This document shows, in pieces, positions 27,241-35,507 of a stretch of 64,000 bases of DNA (its first letter is position 1; every line of letters starts with the position of its first letter). Below the pieces are notes generated by a model, which did not search any database, was not told the origin of the DNA, and worked only from the letters and a program-made list of their open reading frames with translations. The position numbers were made by a program, and so were the translations under genes. The stretch is from positions 4,154,001-4,218,000 of the forward strand of contig NZ_CP072610.1 in assembly GCF_021029445.1 (NCBI RefSeq), read 5' to 3'. This stretch comes from Pseudomonas wenzhouensis (GTDB taxonomy: Bacteria > Pseudomonadota > Gammaproteobacteria > Pseudomonadales > Pseudomonadaceae).

Positions 27241-27921
27241 TCAGTTCTCCGGCTCGTAGCTGTAACCCAGACCACGATGGGTCTGGATCGGCTCTTCGCT
27301 CGGGGCGATGGCGCGCAGTTTGGCGCGCACGCTCTTGATATGGCTGTCGATATTGCGCTCGTAGCCCGCCTCGCTGGCCACGCCGAGGGCATCGAGCAAC
27401 TGCTCGCGGGCATAGACCCGGCGCGGCTGGCCGAGCAGGGTGCGCAGCAGACGAAACTCATGACGGGTCAGGCTCAGCGCCTGGCCGTGGTAGTGAATGC
27501 GAAAGGCTGCATCGTCGATCTGGAAGGCACCCGGCGCAGTGGCGCCCGCCCCCTCACGCGGCGCCACACGCTTGAGAATGGCCTTGACCCGCGCCGCCAC
27601 TTCGCGCGGGCTGAAGGGTTTGACCACGTAGTCGTCGGCGCCGATTTCCAGGCCCACCACGCGGTCGATCTCCTCGCTGCGTGCGGTGAGGAAGATCACC
27701 GGCACCTCGGAGAAACGGCGCAGGCGCTTGCACAGCTCGAAGCCGCTGATATCGGGCAGCCCTACGTCGAGAATGGCCAGGTCGAAGGCGCCGCTTTCCA
27801 GCAGCGTCAGGGCTTCGCCAGCGAGGCTCGACCACTGCGTGAGGAAGCCTTCGGCCTGCAGGGCGTAGATCAGCGTATCGGCAATCGCGGCTTCGTCTTC
27901 GACGATGAGTATCTGCGGCAT
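27241..27921 (-). CDS. creB: Response regulator CreB, OmpR family (226 aa)
   Basis: The receiver domain (residues ~1-120) has acidic pocket EDE, phospho-acceptor Asp in LAILDVGLPDISG, and conserved Lys in DDYVVKPFSPRE. The C-terminal winged helix (~130-224) contains LTRHEFRLLRTLLGQPRRVYAREQLLDAL and ERNIDSHIKSVRAKLR, typical of OmpR/PhoB regulators. The start MPQILIVEDEAAIADTLIYAL is chosen over an in-frame ATG 18 codons upstream because the receiver begins there. It is the first gene of creBC. CreB recognises TTCAC direct repeats in other species; none with proper spacing was found before creD here. Confidence 0.93.
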   Translation of the reverse strand: MPQILIVEDEAAIADTLIYALQAEGFLTQWSSLAGEALTLLESGAFDLAILDVGLPDISGFELCKRLRRFSEVPVIFLTARSEEIDRVVGLEIGADDYVVKPFSPREVAARVKAILKRVAPREGAGATAPGAFQIDDAAFRIHYHGQALSLTRHEFRLLRTLLGQPRRVYAREQLLDALGVASEAGYERNIDSHIKSVRAKLRAIAPSEEPIQTHRGLGYSYEPEN

Positions 27922-28108
27922 CGGGCGTCCTGCACCTGTTGAGCAACGGCGGCAGACTGCCGGGGGCGGGATCATGCGTCAAGCGGGCAATCGCGTAGGG
28001 CTGGGGCAAGCCGCCAAAAGGGGGTGGCGGGTTACATCCGCCCTACGCGACAAGCGCCGCGGCGACCGCATGGATGCAGGAGGTAGAACGAAGGCCTGTC
28101 GCTCACCC

Positions 28109-28168
28109 GTAGCCCGGATGCAATCCGGGGAACGAACGGCACGGCTTCCCGGATTGCATCCGGGCTAC
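28109..28168. repeat. REP-type palindrome (GTAGCCCGGATG family)
   Basis: GTAGCCCGGATGCAATCCGG faces CCGGATTGCATCCGGGCTAC. It lies between creB and the CBS-protein gene. Confidence 0.85.
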
Positions 28169-28172
28169 TCGT

Positions 28173-28613
28173 TCATGGAATTTCGCCGCGAATGTACTGT
28201 TCCAGCTGACGGATCAGCTCAGCCTGTTCGGCGATGGTTTCCTTGACCAGATCACCAATCGACAGCAGGCCGATCAGCTCGCCTTCGGCCAGCACCGGCA
28301 GGTGACGCAGGCGCCGCTCGGTCATCAGCTGCATGCAATATTGCAGGTTGTCACGCGGACTGACGCTGATCACCTCACGGGTCATGATCGTGTTGACCTT
28401 GGCGTCCAGCATCGAGCGGTCGGCCAGTGCCACCTTGCGCACGTAATCGCGCTCACTGACGATGCCGACCATGCGTCCGCCGGAGAGCACCACGAGCGCA
28501 CCAACGCCCTTTTCCGCCATGATGCGCAGCCCATCGAGCAGGGAGTCGTCCGCGTCGACGCTGTAGAGAAAGGTGTTGGACTTGGTTCTGAGCAGTTCGG
28601 CAACCGTTTTCAT
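28173..28613 (-). CDS. CBS-pair protein (146 aa)
   Basis: The whole protein is a tandem CBS domain: first unit residues ~10-60 (SVDADDSLLDGLRIMAEKGVGALVVLSGGRMVGIVSERDYVRKV) and second ~75-130 (TREVISVSPRDNLQYCMQLMTERRLRHLPVLAEGELIGLLSIGDLVKE). Such stand-alone CBS pairs bind adenosyl ligands (AMP, ATP, SAM, NADH) and tune partner proteins. No partner is evident beside it. The start ATG is in good context and length is usual. Confidence 0.88.
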   Translation of the reverse strand: MKTVAELLRTKSNTFLYSVDADDSLLDGLRIMAEKGVGALVVLSGGRMVGIVSERDYVRKVALADRSMLDAKVNTIMTREVISVSPRDNLQYCMQLMTERRLRHLPVLAEGELIGLLSIGDLVKETIAEQAELIRQLEQYIRGEIP

Positions 28614-28770
28614 GCTGGGGGCTCCGCGTTGTTTGCAGTGTTTTTAGCAGAGTTGGCCAGCCAGGTCAGCCCGGTAATGTTCTACAAGCCGTTTATCGGC
28701 GACAGCAACCCGGATATTCCGGGCGCCCGCCTGCGCAGATCATGACGACTTCTGCAGTGTTTCCCTGGCT

Positions 28771-30801
28771 TTAGCCAAGGGTGAAGCGCCCGGTATTCTG
28801 CGCCAGCCCCTCGCTGCCTCGGCGCAACTGCTCGGCGGCATGGCTGACCGCCTGAGCGCCATCGAGCAACTGCCCGGCCGCCTGGTCGACCTGCTGGATG
28901 TTGCCACTGACCTCATCGGCGGTGGCCGCCTGTTGCTCGGCAGCCGTGGCGATCTGCGCCAGGCGGTCGCTGACGCGCTGCACCGAGTCGACGATGTTCT
29001 GCAGCTCGTCGCTCATGGCCAGCACGCTGCCGATATCGCCATCGGCCTGGCCGCAGGCTTCCTCCATCAGGGTGACTGACTGCCCCACCACGCGCTGCAG
29101 GTTATCGACGGTCTGGGCGATTTCCTGGGTCGAGTCCTGGGTGCGCTTGGACAATGAGCGCACTTCGTCGGCGACCACGGCAAAGCCGCGCCCGGCTTCA
29201 CCGGCACGCGCGGCTTCGATGGCGGCGTTGAGCGCCAGCAGGTTGGTCTGCTCCGCGATGCCCTTGATCACCTCGACCACGCGGTTGATCTGCACGGTCT
29301 GCTCACGCAGTTGCTGCAACGCCGCGGCACTGTCGCCGAGGCGACTGCTGAGGTGGCGCATGCTGGCACTGGTACGCTCGCTGCGCTGGTTGCTGCTCAG
29401 CGCCACCTCGCGGGCTTGTTGCGCTTCCATCGCTGCCTGCTCGCAGCTTTGCGCCACGCTTTGTGCGGTGGCCGCCATTTGTGTCGCGGCAGTGGCGATC
29501 TGGCTCATCTGCGCCTGTTGCTGCTCGACGGCATCCAGCGCATCTCGCGCCTGGCCACCGAGCAGTTGCACGGTGCCGTCCAGTTGCCGGCTTTCGCGAT
29601 TGACGCCCTGCAGCGAATCACGCATCTGCTCGACGGCGGTATTCAGCGCCTGGGCGATGGCGGCCAGGTCATCACGGCCGTTGACCTGCATGCGTACGCG
29701 CAGGTCGCCGTCACGCAGCCCGCGCGCGGCCTCGATGATGTTGCTGGTGCTGATGCGTATGGAGGCGTTCAGGCACATCAGCACGTACATCGCCAGCAGG
29801 GTGAGGATGATGAAGGCGCCAATCACCTCGATCATCGACTGCAGCGCCTGCTGCCGGTAGTCATTCAGGCTGGCGCTGAACTGCTGATAGATCGCCTGCT
29901 GCAGCGCCTGCAGTTGCCCTTCCAGGGTCTCGACACGCTGCACGAACTGCTCGGGCGTAAGGGCCATGGGGCTGGCCTCGAACATGTCGCGGTCGATCTG
30001 CGCGAGGAAATCATCGAACGCCTTGAGCGAGGCGTCGAACGGCGCACCCAACTGGCGCATGGCCTGCGGCGCCTCGCGTGACAGGGTGCTTTGCGCCTTG
30101 ACCAGTTGCGCCCGCTGCTCGTCGAGGCTGCGGCGCAGGTCGCGGATCAGCACGCGGCTCTGCAGGGTGAAATGCTGCGAAACCACGGCACCGTGACCTT
30201 GCGCGGCGAAGGTGCCGATCTGCTCGAGCAGGCGCGGCATGATGTAGGTGATCTGCTCCATCATCAGGTAGGTGTCGAGGTGCGGATCGAGAATCAGGGC
30301 GCTGTCGGTCGCCACTTGTTCACGCAGGGCGATCAGGTAGAGCAGCGCCTTCTGGTAGCGTTCGAGGGCGTCGGGCAGTGCGACCCGCGCCAGCGCTTCG
30401 GCACGCAGGCCGTCACGCTCGCCCTGCAGGGTCTGAAAATGCTGCCGCGCCTGATCGCTGATCAGCTCACTCTGCAATGGCTCGGCAGCCAGCTGCAGTG
30501 CCTCGTCGAGCCGCGCTTCACGCTGCTGCAACAGCCCCTGGGCGGCATTCTCGGTGCCCTTCCAGCGCGCCAGCAGCGTGCGCTGAGCGATCAGCTCATG
30601 CTGTACCTGGGTCATGCGCTGGAGCGCTTGCGTACCTTCCAGTTCGGAGTCGAGGGCATGCAGGCGCGACAGGTAGCCGCTGCTGATGACCCACAGCGCA
30701 TAGCCGAGCGGCAGCGCGAATAATAGAAACACCAGCTGAAACTTGTGAGCAAAACTGAAACGCTGCAGCAGCCGTACACCCGGCTCGAGTACTCCCGACA
30801 T
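28771..30801 (-). CDS. Methyl-accepting chemotaxis protein (676 aa)
   Basis: This is a transmembrane chemoreceptor. Helix 1 is at residues ~18-40 and helix 2 at ~320-344 ([22 protein letters not shown]), enclosing a ~280-residue helical periplasmic sensor without a recognisable Cache signature. A HAMP domain follows (~345-400). The signalling tip [38 protein letters not shown] is at ~515-555, with flanking Q/E-rich methylation helices. There is no CheR-binding pentapeptide at the C-terminus. The ligand is unknown. A foldable region lies 20-200 bases upstream of the start. Confidence 0.93.
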   Translation of the reverse strand: MSGVLEPGVRLLQRFSFAHKFQLVFLLFALPLGYALWVISSGYLSRLHALDSELEGTQALQRMTQVQHELIAQRTLLARWKGTENAAQGLLQQREARLDEALQLAAEPLQSELISDQARQHFQTLQGERDGLRAEALARVALPDALERYQKALLYLIALREQVATDSALILDPHLDTYLMMEQITYIMPRLLEQIGTFAAQGHGAVVSQHFTLQSRVLIRDLRRSLDEQRAQLVKAQSTLSREAPQAMRQLGAPFDASLKAFDDFLAQIDRDMFEASPMALTPEQFVQRVETLEGQLQALQQAIYQQFSASLNDYRQQALQSMIEVIGAFIILTLLAMYVLMCLNASIRISTSNIIEAARGLRDGDLRVRMQVNGRDDLAAIAQALNTAVEQMRDSLQGVNRESRQLDGTVQLLGGQARDALDAVEQQQAQMSQIATAATQMAATAQSVAQSCEQAAMEAQQAREVALSSNQRSERTSASMRHLSSRLGDSAAALQQLREQTVQINRVVEVIKGIAEQTNLLALNAAIEAARAGEAGRGFAVVADEVRSLSKRTQDSTQEIAQTVDNLQRVVGQSVTLMEEACGQADGDIGSVLAMSDELQNIVDSVQRVSDRLAQIATAAEQQAATADEVSGNIQQVDQAAGQLLDGAQAVSHAAEQLRRGSEGLAQNTGRFTLG

Positions 30802-30823
30802 TGCGACACCTCAACCACCTAAG

Positions 30824-30998
30824 GGGGCCTACTGGCCTGGCAAAGAGTTGCACCTAGCAAAAAGCAGGCCCCGTGGCTGACGCCGATCAGCTGTGGCTCA
30901 CACGGCAGCCTTTCCCGGGAGCGCGGCTCCGGGGCGAAGCTTTGTGCGGCTGCCCCGCCAGGCTTGGCTTGGCGCGGCACGTCTGCCTGTGCGTCAGC
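30824..30998 (-). ncRNA. Candidate structured leader RNA upstream of the chemoreceptor gene
   Basis: Read on the minus strand, GCTGACGC (30998-30991) pairs perfectly with GCGTCAGC (30883-30876), closing 123 nt. Inside are at least two strong helices: TGCCGCGCCA with TGGCGGGGCA, and GGCAGCC with GGCTGCC, the latter enclosing a CCCGGAG/CTCCCGGG hairpin. A further helix, GGGGCCT/AGGCCCC (30872-30824), follows nearer the start codon. GCGTCAGC can also pair locally with GCTGA (GCTGA-TCGGCG-TCAGC), giving an alternative fold. The section GACGCACAGGCAGAC...CGCACAAAGC faintly recalls cyclic-di-GMP-I aptamers, but key bases differ. An RNA role is inferred. Confidence 0.4.
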
Positions 30999-31108
30999 TG
31001 AGTGGCGCCAGCTCCAACACCCTTTGGGGCGATGAGGTCGTTACTGGGCACTCGTGTCGAGTGTACTGGCCAATGACTATCAGGCTTTTCCGAAATGCGA
31101 CAATTAAC

Positions 31109-31618
31109 TCAGCATTGGGGACGGTCGCGGGTGTAGCGCTCAGCCGGGTCCACTGCCGCACCAAGATCGCGCATGGCGCTGGCACCAATCAGCAGCGGGT
31201 AGCTGAAGGTGCTGCGATCCGTCAGGTTGACCTCGATGGTGCGTTCTTCATCACCCAGGCAGATCGGCATTTCGATGACCGGGCGCTGCGAGTAGGCGAC
31301 TTCCTTGACCTCGGCGTCGCTCTCTTCGGCGCGTTTCTTGATTTCGGCAATGCGCACCAGCGGGTGTTCGTAAAGGGTGTCCTCGGCGCCCTCTACCGCC
31401 AGGCGGAAACGTACCCAGTCCTGACCATCGCGCTCGAACGATTCGATGTCCTTGGCCGACAGCGAGGCAGTCATCGCGCCGGTGTCCATCTTGGCCTTGA
31501 GGGTCTGACCCAGTGCGGGGAGCTTGATCAGTTCGTAACGGCCGTAAAGGTCTGGCTGTTCATCGGCCATGGCCGGCAGGCTGATGGCGGCAGCCAGCAG
31601 GAGCAGAGCATATTTCAC
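31109..31618 (-). CDS. Secreted retropepsin-like (DUF785, 'ATP-dependent zinc protease') protein (169 aa)
   Basis: The aspartic-protease-like fold is indicated by KMDTGAMTASLSA (D-T-G-A near residue 42). The matching C-terminal hydrophobic-hydrophobic-G element is FSYPLLIGASAMRDLG. A signal peptide (VKYALLLLAAAISLPAMADE) is obvious, so the protein is periplasmic. The start is GTG at 31618, with GAGAGGA ten bases upstream; the ATG 22 codons earlier has no such site. Older annotation calls the family ATP-dependent zinc proteases, but the motif argues for an aspartyl peptidase. The substrate is unknown. Confidence 0.82.
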   Translation of the reverse strand: MKYALLLLAAAISLPAMADEQPDLYGRYELIKLPALGQTLKAKMDTGAMTASLSAKDIESFERDGQDWVRFRLAVEGAEDTLYEHPLVRIAEIKKRAEESDAEVKEVAYSQRPVIEMPICLGDEERTIEVNLTDRSTFSYPLLIGASAMRDLGAAVDPAERYTRDRPQC

Positions 31619-31810
31619 GGTTCGATCCTCTCGTTTGCAGTGACCAAACCTAGGACTGCCATGCACCTGCCGCGTTCCACCCAAAGCGTTACAGCATGCT
31701 GCGCGATACCACTATTGTTTGACCGCAAGTGTCTGCGCGCCGTCAGGCAGACATGCGCATGCCGATGCACGCAGGCCCCGGGCCTGCACGGCCGCGAGGT
31801 CGATGGTTGT

Positions 31811-33058
31811 TCAGCGGCCGCGTCCTTCCAGTTCCATCCCGGCCCACAGTTCATCGAGCCGTTCGAAGCCCCATTCCTCGGCTGATTCACGGCCAACGAT
31901 ACGGTCCTGGTCGGTAATCTTGCTCAGGTCGACGATGCTTTGCGGCAGCGGCAAACGCGACTTGGCCGAGAAGAACACCTTGACCCTGGGCGCCAGCAGC
32001 GCCTTGGGATTCTGCTCCATGACTACCGCCAGACGCCCGCTCTGCAGGCGCACCAGCGCGCCGACCGGGTAGATGCCAACCGTCTTGACGAAGGCCTGGA
32101 ACACGGCCTCGTCGAAATGCCCCTTCCACTCGGCCATCTTGCGGATCGACTCGGCCGGGTCCCAGCCCTGCTTGTAGGGACGGTTCGAGGTGATGGCGTC
32201 ATACACGTCGCAGACCGCGCCCATCTTCGCCATCAGGCTGATCTGGTCACCCTGCAGACGGTGAGGATAGCCACTGCCGTCGACCTTTTCGTGGTGATGC
32301 AGGCATACGTCGAGCACCAGCGCGCTGACCTGTTTGCTCGCCAGCAGAATGCTGCCGCCTTCCTCCGGGTGCTTGCGCACCTTGGCGAACTCGGTGTCGG
32401 TAAGCTTGCCGGGCTTGTCCAGCAGCTCCTGCGGGACGGCCATCTTACCGATGTCATGCAGCAGCCCGGCCAGCCCGGCCTCGCGCACGGCATCCTCGGG
32501 CAAGCCGAGCTTGCGCGCCAGCGCGATCATCAGCGCGCATACGGCAACCGAGTGCATGTAGGTGTATTCATTGCTGTGCTTGAGCCGCGCCAGGCTGATC
32601 AGCGCGTTGGGGTGACGCAGAACCGATTCGGAAATCTCCTCGACCAGTGCCTCGGCCTGCTCGAACTGCAGCGCCTGCCCCATGCGCGCATCGTTGAACA
32701 TTTCCATGACCGCCTGCCGGGAACGCGCGCAGAGTTTGACGGCCTGTTCCAGCTCCTGCTCCATCGACAGGGCTTTGACCTTGGGCGGCTCGATGGCGGC
32801 CAGCAGCCGCGCTTCGGCCTCGCATTCGGCCTCTTCTTCGGTCGTGGCCTGCACACCAGGGGCTACATCAGCCCCCTTGCCGACATCGATCCACAGCTCG
32901 GTGATCGCACTGCTGCGAATGCGGGCCAGATCCTTTTCCGAGCTGAGCACGAACTTGGACTTCCAGAAGGGGTGATCCATCCATGATCCGCAAAACTCCT
33001 GGATGTACATACCGATCCGCAGATCGGCCACCGCAATGCGTTTCAACATCGACATCAT
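31811..33058 (-). CDS. HD-GYP domain protein, probable c-di-GMP phosphodiesterase (415 aa)
   Basis: An N-terminal DUF3391 domain (residues ~1-130, RIAVADLRIGMYIQEFCGSWMDHPFW...) precedes an HD-GYP domain. HD is in GLLHDIGKMAVP (~203) and the GYP element is in HHEKVDGSGYPHRL (~258-268); both metal-ligand sets look intact, so catalytic c-di-GMP hydrolysis is likely. It is a cytoplasmic protein with no membrane segment and no receiver domain. It lies on the same strand as, and ~190 bp upstream of, the retropepsin-like gene, and is divergent from the acyltransferase. Confidence 0.92.
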   Translation of the reverse strand: MMSMLKRIAVADLRIGMYIQEFCGSWMDHPFWKSKFVLSSEKDLARIRSSAITELWIDVGKGADVAPGVQATTEEEAECEAEARLLAAIEPPKVKALSMEQELEQAVKLCARSRQAVMEMFNDARMGQALQFEQAEALVEEISESVLRHPNALISLARLKHSNEYTYMHSVAVCALMIALARKLGLPEDAVREAGLAGLLHDIGKMAVPQELLDKPGKLTDTEFAKVRKHPEEGGSILLASKQVSALVLDVCLHHHEKVDGSGYPHRLQGDQISLMAKMGAVCDVYDAITSNRPYKQGWDPAESIRKMAEWKGHFDEAVFQAFVKTVGIYPVGALVRLQSGRLAVVMEQNPKALLAPRVKVFFSAKSRLPLPQSIVDLSKITDQDRIVGRESAEEWGFERLDELWAGMELEGRGR

Positions 33059-33241
33059 CCAGAACGGGTTGGCGAGGGAGTCCGGGAACTGGGCCTTGTC
33101 ATTGTCGGATAATTCCCTGATTTTTCACACTGACCAGCATCAAGGCTTTGACAAAAAATGGCCATAGGCCACTGGTGACGATTTTGAGCCACAACCAACA
33201 GGTGCTTATGATGCGGCGTCCACGCCTGCCAAGGAGTTGCC

Positions 33242-34135
33242 ATGCGCCCCCTGTTGATCGGCTTACTCAATGTCATTCTGCTGCTGGGTAACACCCTGCT
33301 GCTGATCGGCCCACTGCTGCTGATCGCCCTGGCCAAGTTCGTCCTGCCGGGCCAGGCGGCGCGCGATGCCTGCTCGCGCGGGGTGATGTGGGTGGCCGAG
33401 TTCTGGGCGGAGAACTGCAAGCGCCTCTTCGCCCTGCTCACCCCGACGCACTGGGACATTCGCGGCAATGCCGAGCTGCGCCGCGACACCTCCTACCTGG
33501 TGATCAGCAATCACCAGTCCTGGGTCGATATTCCGGCACTGGTGCAGGCCTTCAATCGCCGCACGCCCTACTTCAAGTTCTTCCTCAAGCAGGAGCTGAT
33601 CTGGGTGCCCTTTCTCGGGCTGGCCTTCTGGGCGCTGGATTACCCCTTCATGAAGCGCTATTCCAGAGCCTTTCTGCAGAAGAACCCGCATATGCGGGGC
33701 AAGGACCTGGAGATCACCAGGGCCGCCTGCGAGAAATTCAAGCGCCTGCCGGTGACCGTGGTCAACTACCTGGAAGGCACCCGTTTTACCCCGGCCAAGC
33801 AGGCTCAGCAGCAGTCACCGTACCGCTATCTGCTCAAGCCCAAGGCGGGTGGGGTGGCTTTCGTGCTGGCAACGCTAGGCGAACAGATCGATGCCGTGCT
33901 GGATGTGACGGTGGTTTATCCCGGCAAGCAGGTGCCGGGCTTCTGGGCGCTGCTCAGTGGCCAGGTGGAGCAGGTGATCATCGATATCCAGACGCGCGAG
34001 CTGGACCCGGGCTTGTGGCAGGGCGATTACGAGAACGACCCGGCGTTTCGCCAGTACGTGCAGAACTGGGTATCGGCGTTGTGGCAGGCCAAGGATGCAC
34101 GCATCGCTCAACTGCGCGCCCGCCCGATGCCATAG
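33242..34135 (+). CDS. Acyltransferase, PlsC/YihG type (297 aa)
   Basis: This inner-membrane lysophosphatidate-type acyltransferase has motif I ISNHQSWVDIP (HX4D, residues ~88-98), motif III-like VVNYLEGTRFTPAKQ (~173-187), and an N-terminal hydrophobic anchor LLIGLLNVILLLGNTLLLIGPLLLIALAKFVL. The overall form matches YihG, which adjusts phospholipid acyl composition, more than PlsC itself, because of length (~300 against ~245 aa). It is a single gene; the AauR-type palindrome immediately behind it (34148) belongs to the gltI promoter region. Confidence 0.88.
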   Translation: MRPLLIGLLNVILLLGNTLLLIGPLLLIALAKFVLPGQAARDACSRGVMWVAEFWAENCKRLFALLTPTHWDIRGNAELRRDTSYLVISNHQSWVDIPALVQAFNRRTPYFKFFLKQELIWVPFLGLAFWALDYPFMKRYSRAFLQKNPHMRGKDLEITRAACEKFKRLPVTVVNYLEGTRFTPAKQAQQQSPYRYLLKPKAGGVAFVLATLGEQIDAVLDVTVVYPGKQVPGFWALLSGQVEQVIIDIQTRELDPGLWQGDYENDPAFRQYVQNWVSALWQAKDARIAQLRARPMP

Positions 34136-34147
34136 CGCCCGTTCGCG

Positions 34148-34161
34148 TTCGGCTTTCCGAA
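34148..34161. promoter_or_regulatory. AauR-type operator 1
   Basis: TTCGG-CTTT-CCGAA is a perfect match to the TTCGG-N4-CCGAA inverted repeat described for AauR of P. putida (from memory). The symmetry continues outward (GTTCGCG...CGCGAC). It lies ~110 bases before the sigma-54 element. Confidence 0.7.
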
Positions 34162-34178
34162 CGCGACACCCTGCCACA

Positions 34179-34192
34179 TTCGTCAGGCCGAA
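34179..34192. promoter_or_regulatory. AauR-type operator 2
   Basis: TTCGT-CAGG-CCGAA has one mismatch to TTCGG-N4-CCGAA. Its centre is 31 bp from operator 1, about three helical turns, so both dimers would face the same side of the DNA. Confidence 0.6.
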
Positions 34193-34258
34193 CGAACGGC
34201 CTTACCCAGCAAACAATAAAATCTTTTATTTTCAATAACTTAAAATCAAAACAAGCCC

Positions 34259-34274
34259 TGGCACATATCCTGCT
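34259..34274 (+). promoter_or_regulatory. Sigma-54 promoter of gltI
   Basis: TGGCAC-ATATC-CTGCT has GG and GC exactly ten bases apart, one mismatch from TTGC in the -12 box. It lies ~85 bases upstream of the gltI ATG and downstream of two AauR-type palindromes. Confidence 0.75.
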
Positions 34275-34359
34275 CCGTTCTCCTCAGGAATGCAGTAGAC
34301 CTTCCCTGAGCAAAGTGGCGCACGACGCCATCACAACAACAATACCGAGGACTCGATTC

Positions 34360-35268
34360 ATGCGTACCTTCCACCGTGTACTGAGCGTGGCCATTGCCAC
34401 CGCCTTCCTGTCCACTCCGGTGATCGCCGAAGAGCTGACCGGCACCCTGAAGAAGATCAAGGACAGCGGCACCATCACCCTGGGCCATCGCGACTCGTCC
34501 ATTCCCTTCTCCTACTTCGGCGACAACTCGCGTCAGCCGATCGGCTACTCCCACGACCTGCAATTGAAAGTGGTCGAGGCGGTCAAGCAGGAGCTGGGCA
34601 TGCCGGAGCTGAAGGTGCGCTACAACCTGGTCACCTCGCAGACCCGCATTCCGCTGGTGCAGAACGGCACCGTCGATCTGGAGTGCGGCTCCACCACCAA
34701 CAACATCGAGCGTCAGCAGCAGGTCGATTTCTCCGTTGGCATCTTCGAGGTGGGCACCCGCCTGCTGGCTAAGAAGACCAGCGGCATCAACGATTTCGAC
34801 GACCTGAAAGGCAAGAACGTGGTGACCACCGCCGGCACCACCTCCGAGCGCCTGATCAAGTCGATGAACGCCGAGAAGAAGATGGGCATGAACGTGATTT
34901 CCGCCAAGGATCACGGCGAGTCCTTCCTGATGCTCGAATCCAACCGTGCTGTCGCCTTCATGATGGACGACGCCCTGCTCGCCGGAGAAATGGCCAAGGC
35001 CAAGAAGCCGGATGACTGGGCCGTGGTTGGCACCCCGCAATCCTTCGAGATCTATGGCTGCATGGTGCGCAAGGGCGATGCCGTTTTCAAAAAGGTGGTC
35101 GACAAGGCCATCACGGCCACCTTCGCCTCCGGCGAGATCAACGACATCTACGCCAAGTGGTTCCAACAGCCCGTACCACCGAAGGGCCTGAACCTGAATT
35201 TCCCCATGAGCGATGAGCTGAAGAAGCTGATTGCCAACCCGACCGACAAATCTGCAGAACAGATCTGA
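34360..35268 (+). CDS. gltI: Glutamate/aspartate ABC transporter binding protein (302 aa)
   Basis: This periplasmic solute-binding protein of the PAAT family has signal peptide MRTFHRVLSVAIATAFLSTPVIAEE (~23 residues). The mature part starts LTGTLKKIKDSGTITLGHRDSSIPFSY and contains VDLECGSTTNNIERQQQVDFS, the SBP_bac_3 signature region. The ATG has a CGAGG motif upstream. The long in-frame extension back into the acyltransferase is not coding. It is the first gene of gltIJKL and is probably activated by AauR with sigma-54. A 240 bp gap with hairpins separates it from gltJ. Confidence 0.93.
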   Translation: MRTFHRVLSVAIATAFLSTPVIAEELTGTLKKIKDSGTITLGHRDSSIPFSYFGDNSRQPIGYSHDLQLKVVEAVKQELGMPELKVRYNLVTSQTRIPLVQNGTVDLECGSTTNNIERQQQVDFSVGIFEVGTRLLAKKTSGINDFDDLKGKNVVTTAGTTSERLIKSMNAEKKMGMNVISAKDHGESFLMLESNRAVAFMMDDALLAGEMAKAKKPDDWAVVGTPQSFEIYGCMVRKGDAVFKKVVDKAITATFASGEINDIYAKWFQQPVPPKGLNLNFPMSDELKKLIANPTDKSAEQI

Positions 35269-35277
35269 CGGTGATGC

Positions 35278-35336
35278 GCCGCCACGCTCACAAGGCGTAG
35301 CGGCGCGGGGACTCCGGGGAAGCCAGCGGCTTCCCC
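35278..35336 (+). promoter_or_regulatory. Intercistronic hairpins between gltI and gltJ
   Basis: Two stems follow gltI. CGCCGC...GCGGCG lies near 35278-35308, and GGGGAAGCC-AGC-GGCTTCCCC is perfect over nine pairs at 35316-35336. Neither has a T-run. Such hairpins usually stabilise or partly terminate the upstream message so that binding protein exceeds permease; that role is inferred. Confidence 0.6.
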
Positions 35337-35507
35337 AAACTAATTCTGACGAAGCCGAGACCGTCCGCCAAGGCGGATACGGGCAGCTGCTGCCTGTTTC
35401 TCAGGACTCGTGATCTATAGCCGTACCCAGGATCTTGCGAGCCAACGCCCGCTTTCAACGCAGGGCTGACGCGCAGCAGATCCAGTCCTCATAAGAGGGA
35501 ATCTGCA

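Noticed and set aside
28614..28770. Small plus-strand frame reading out of the CBS gene region
   Set aside because: It continues a shadow frame of the CBS gene (28302-28745) and has no independent start signal.
30900..30998. c-di-GMP-I riboswitch upstream of the chemoreceptor
   Set aside because: Words similar to GCACAGGGCAAACC and ACGCAAAGC are present but with insertions and changed invariant bases; kept only as an unidentified structured region.
34140..34168. Terminator of the acyltransferase gene
   Set aside because: The palindrome has no T-run and its core matches an AauR operator, which explains it better.
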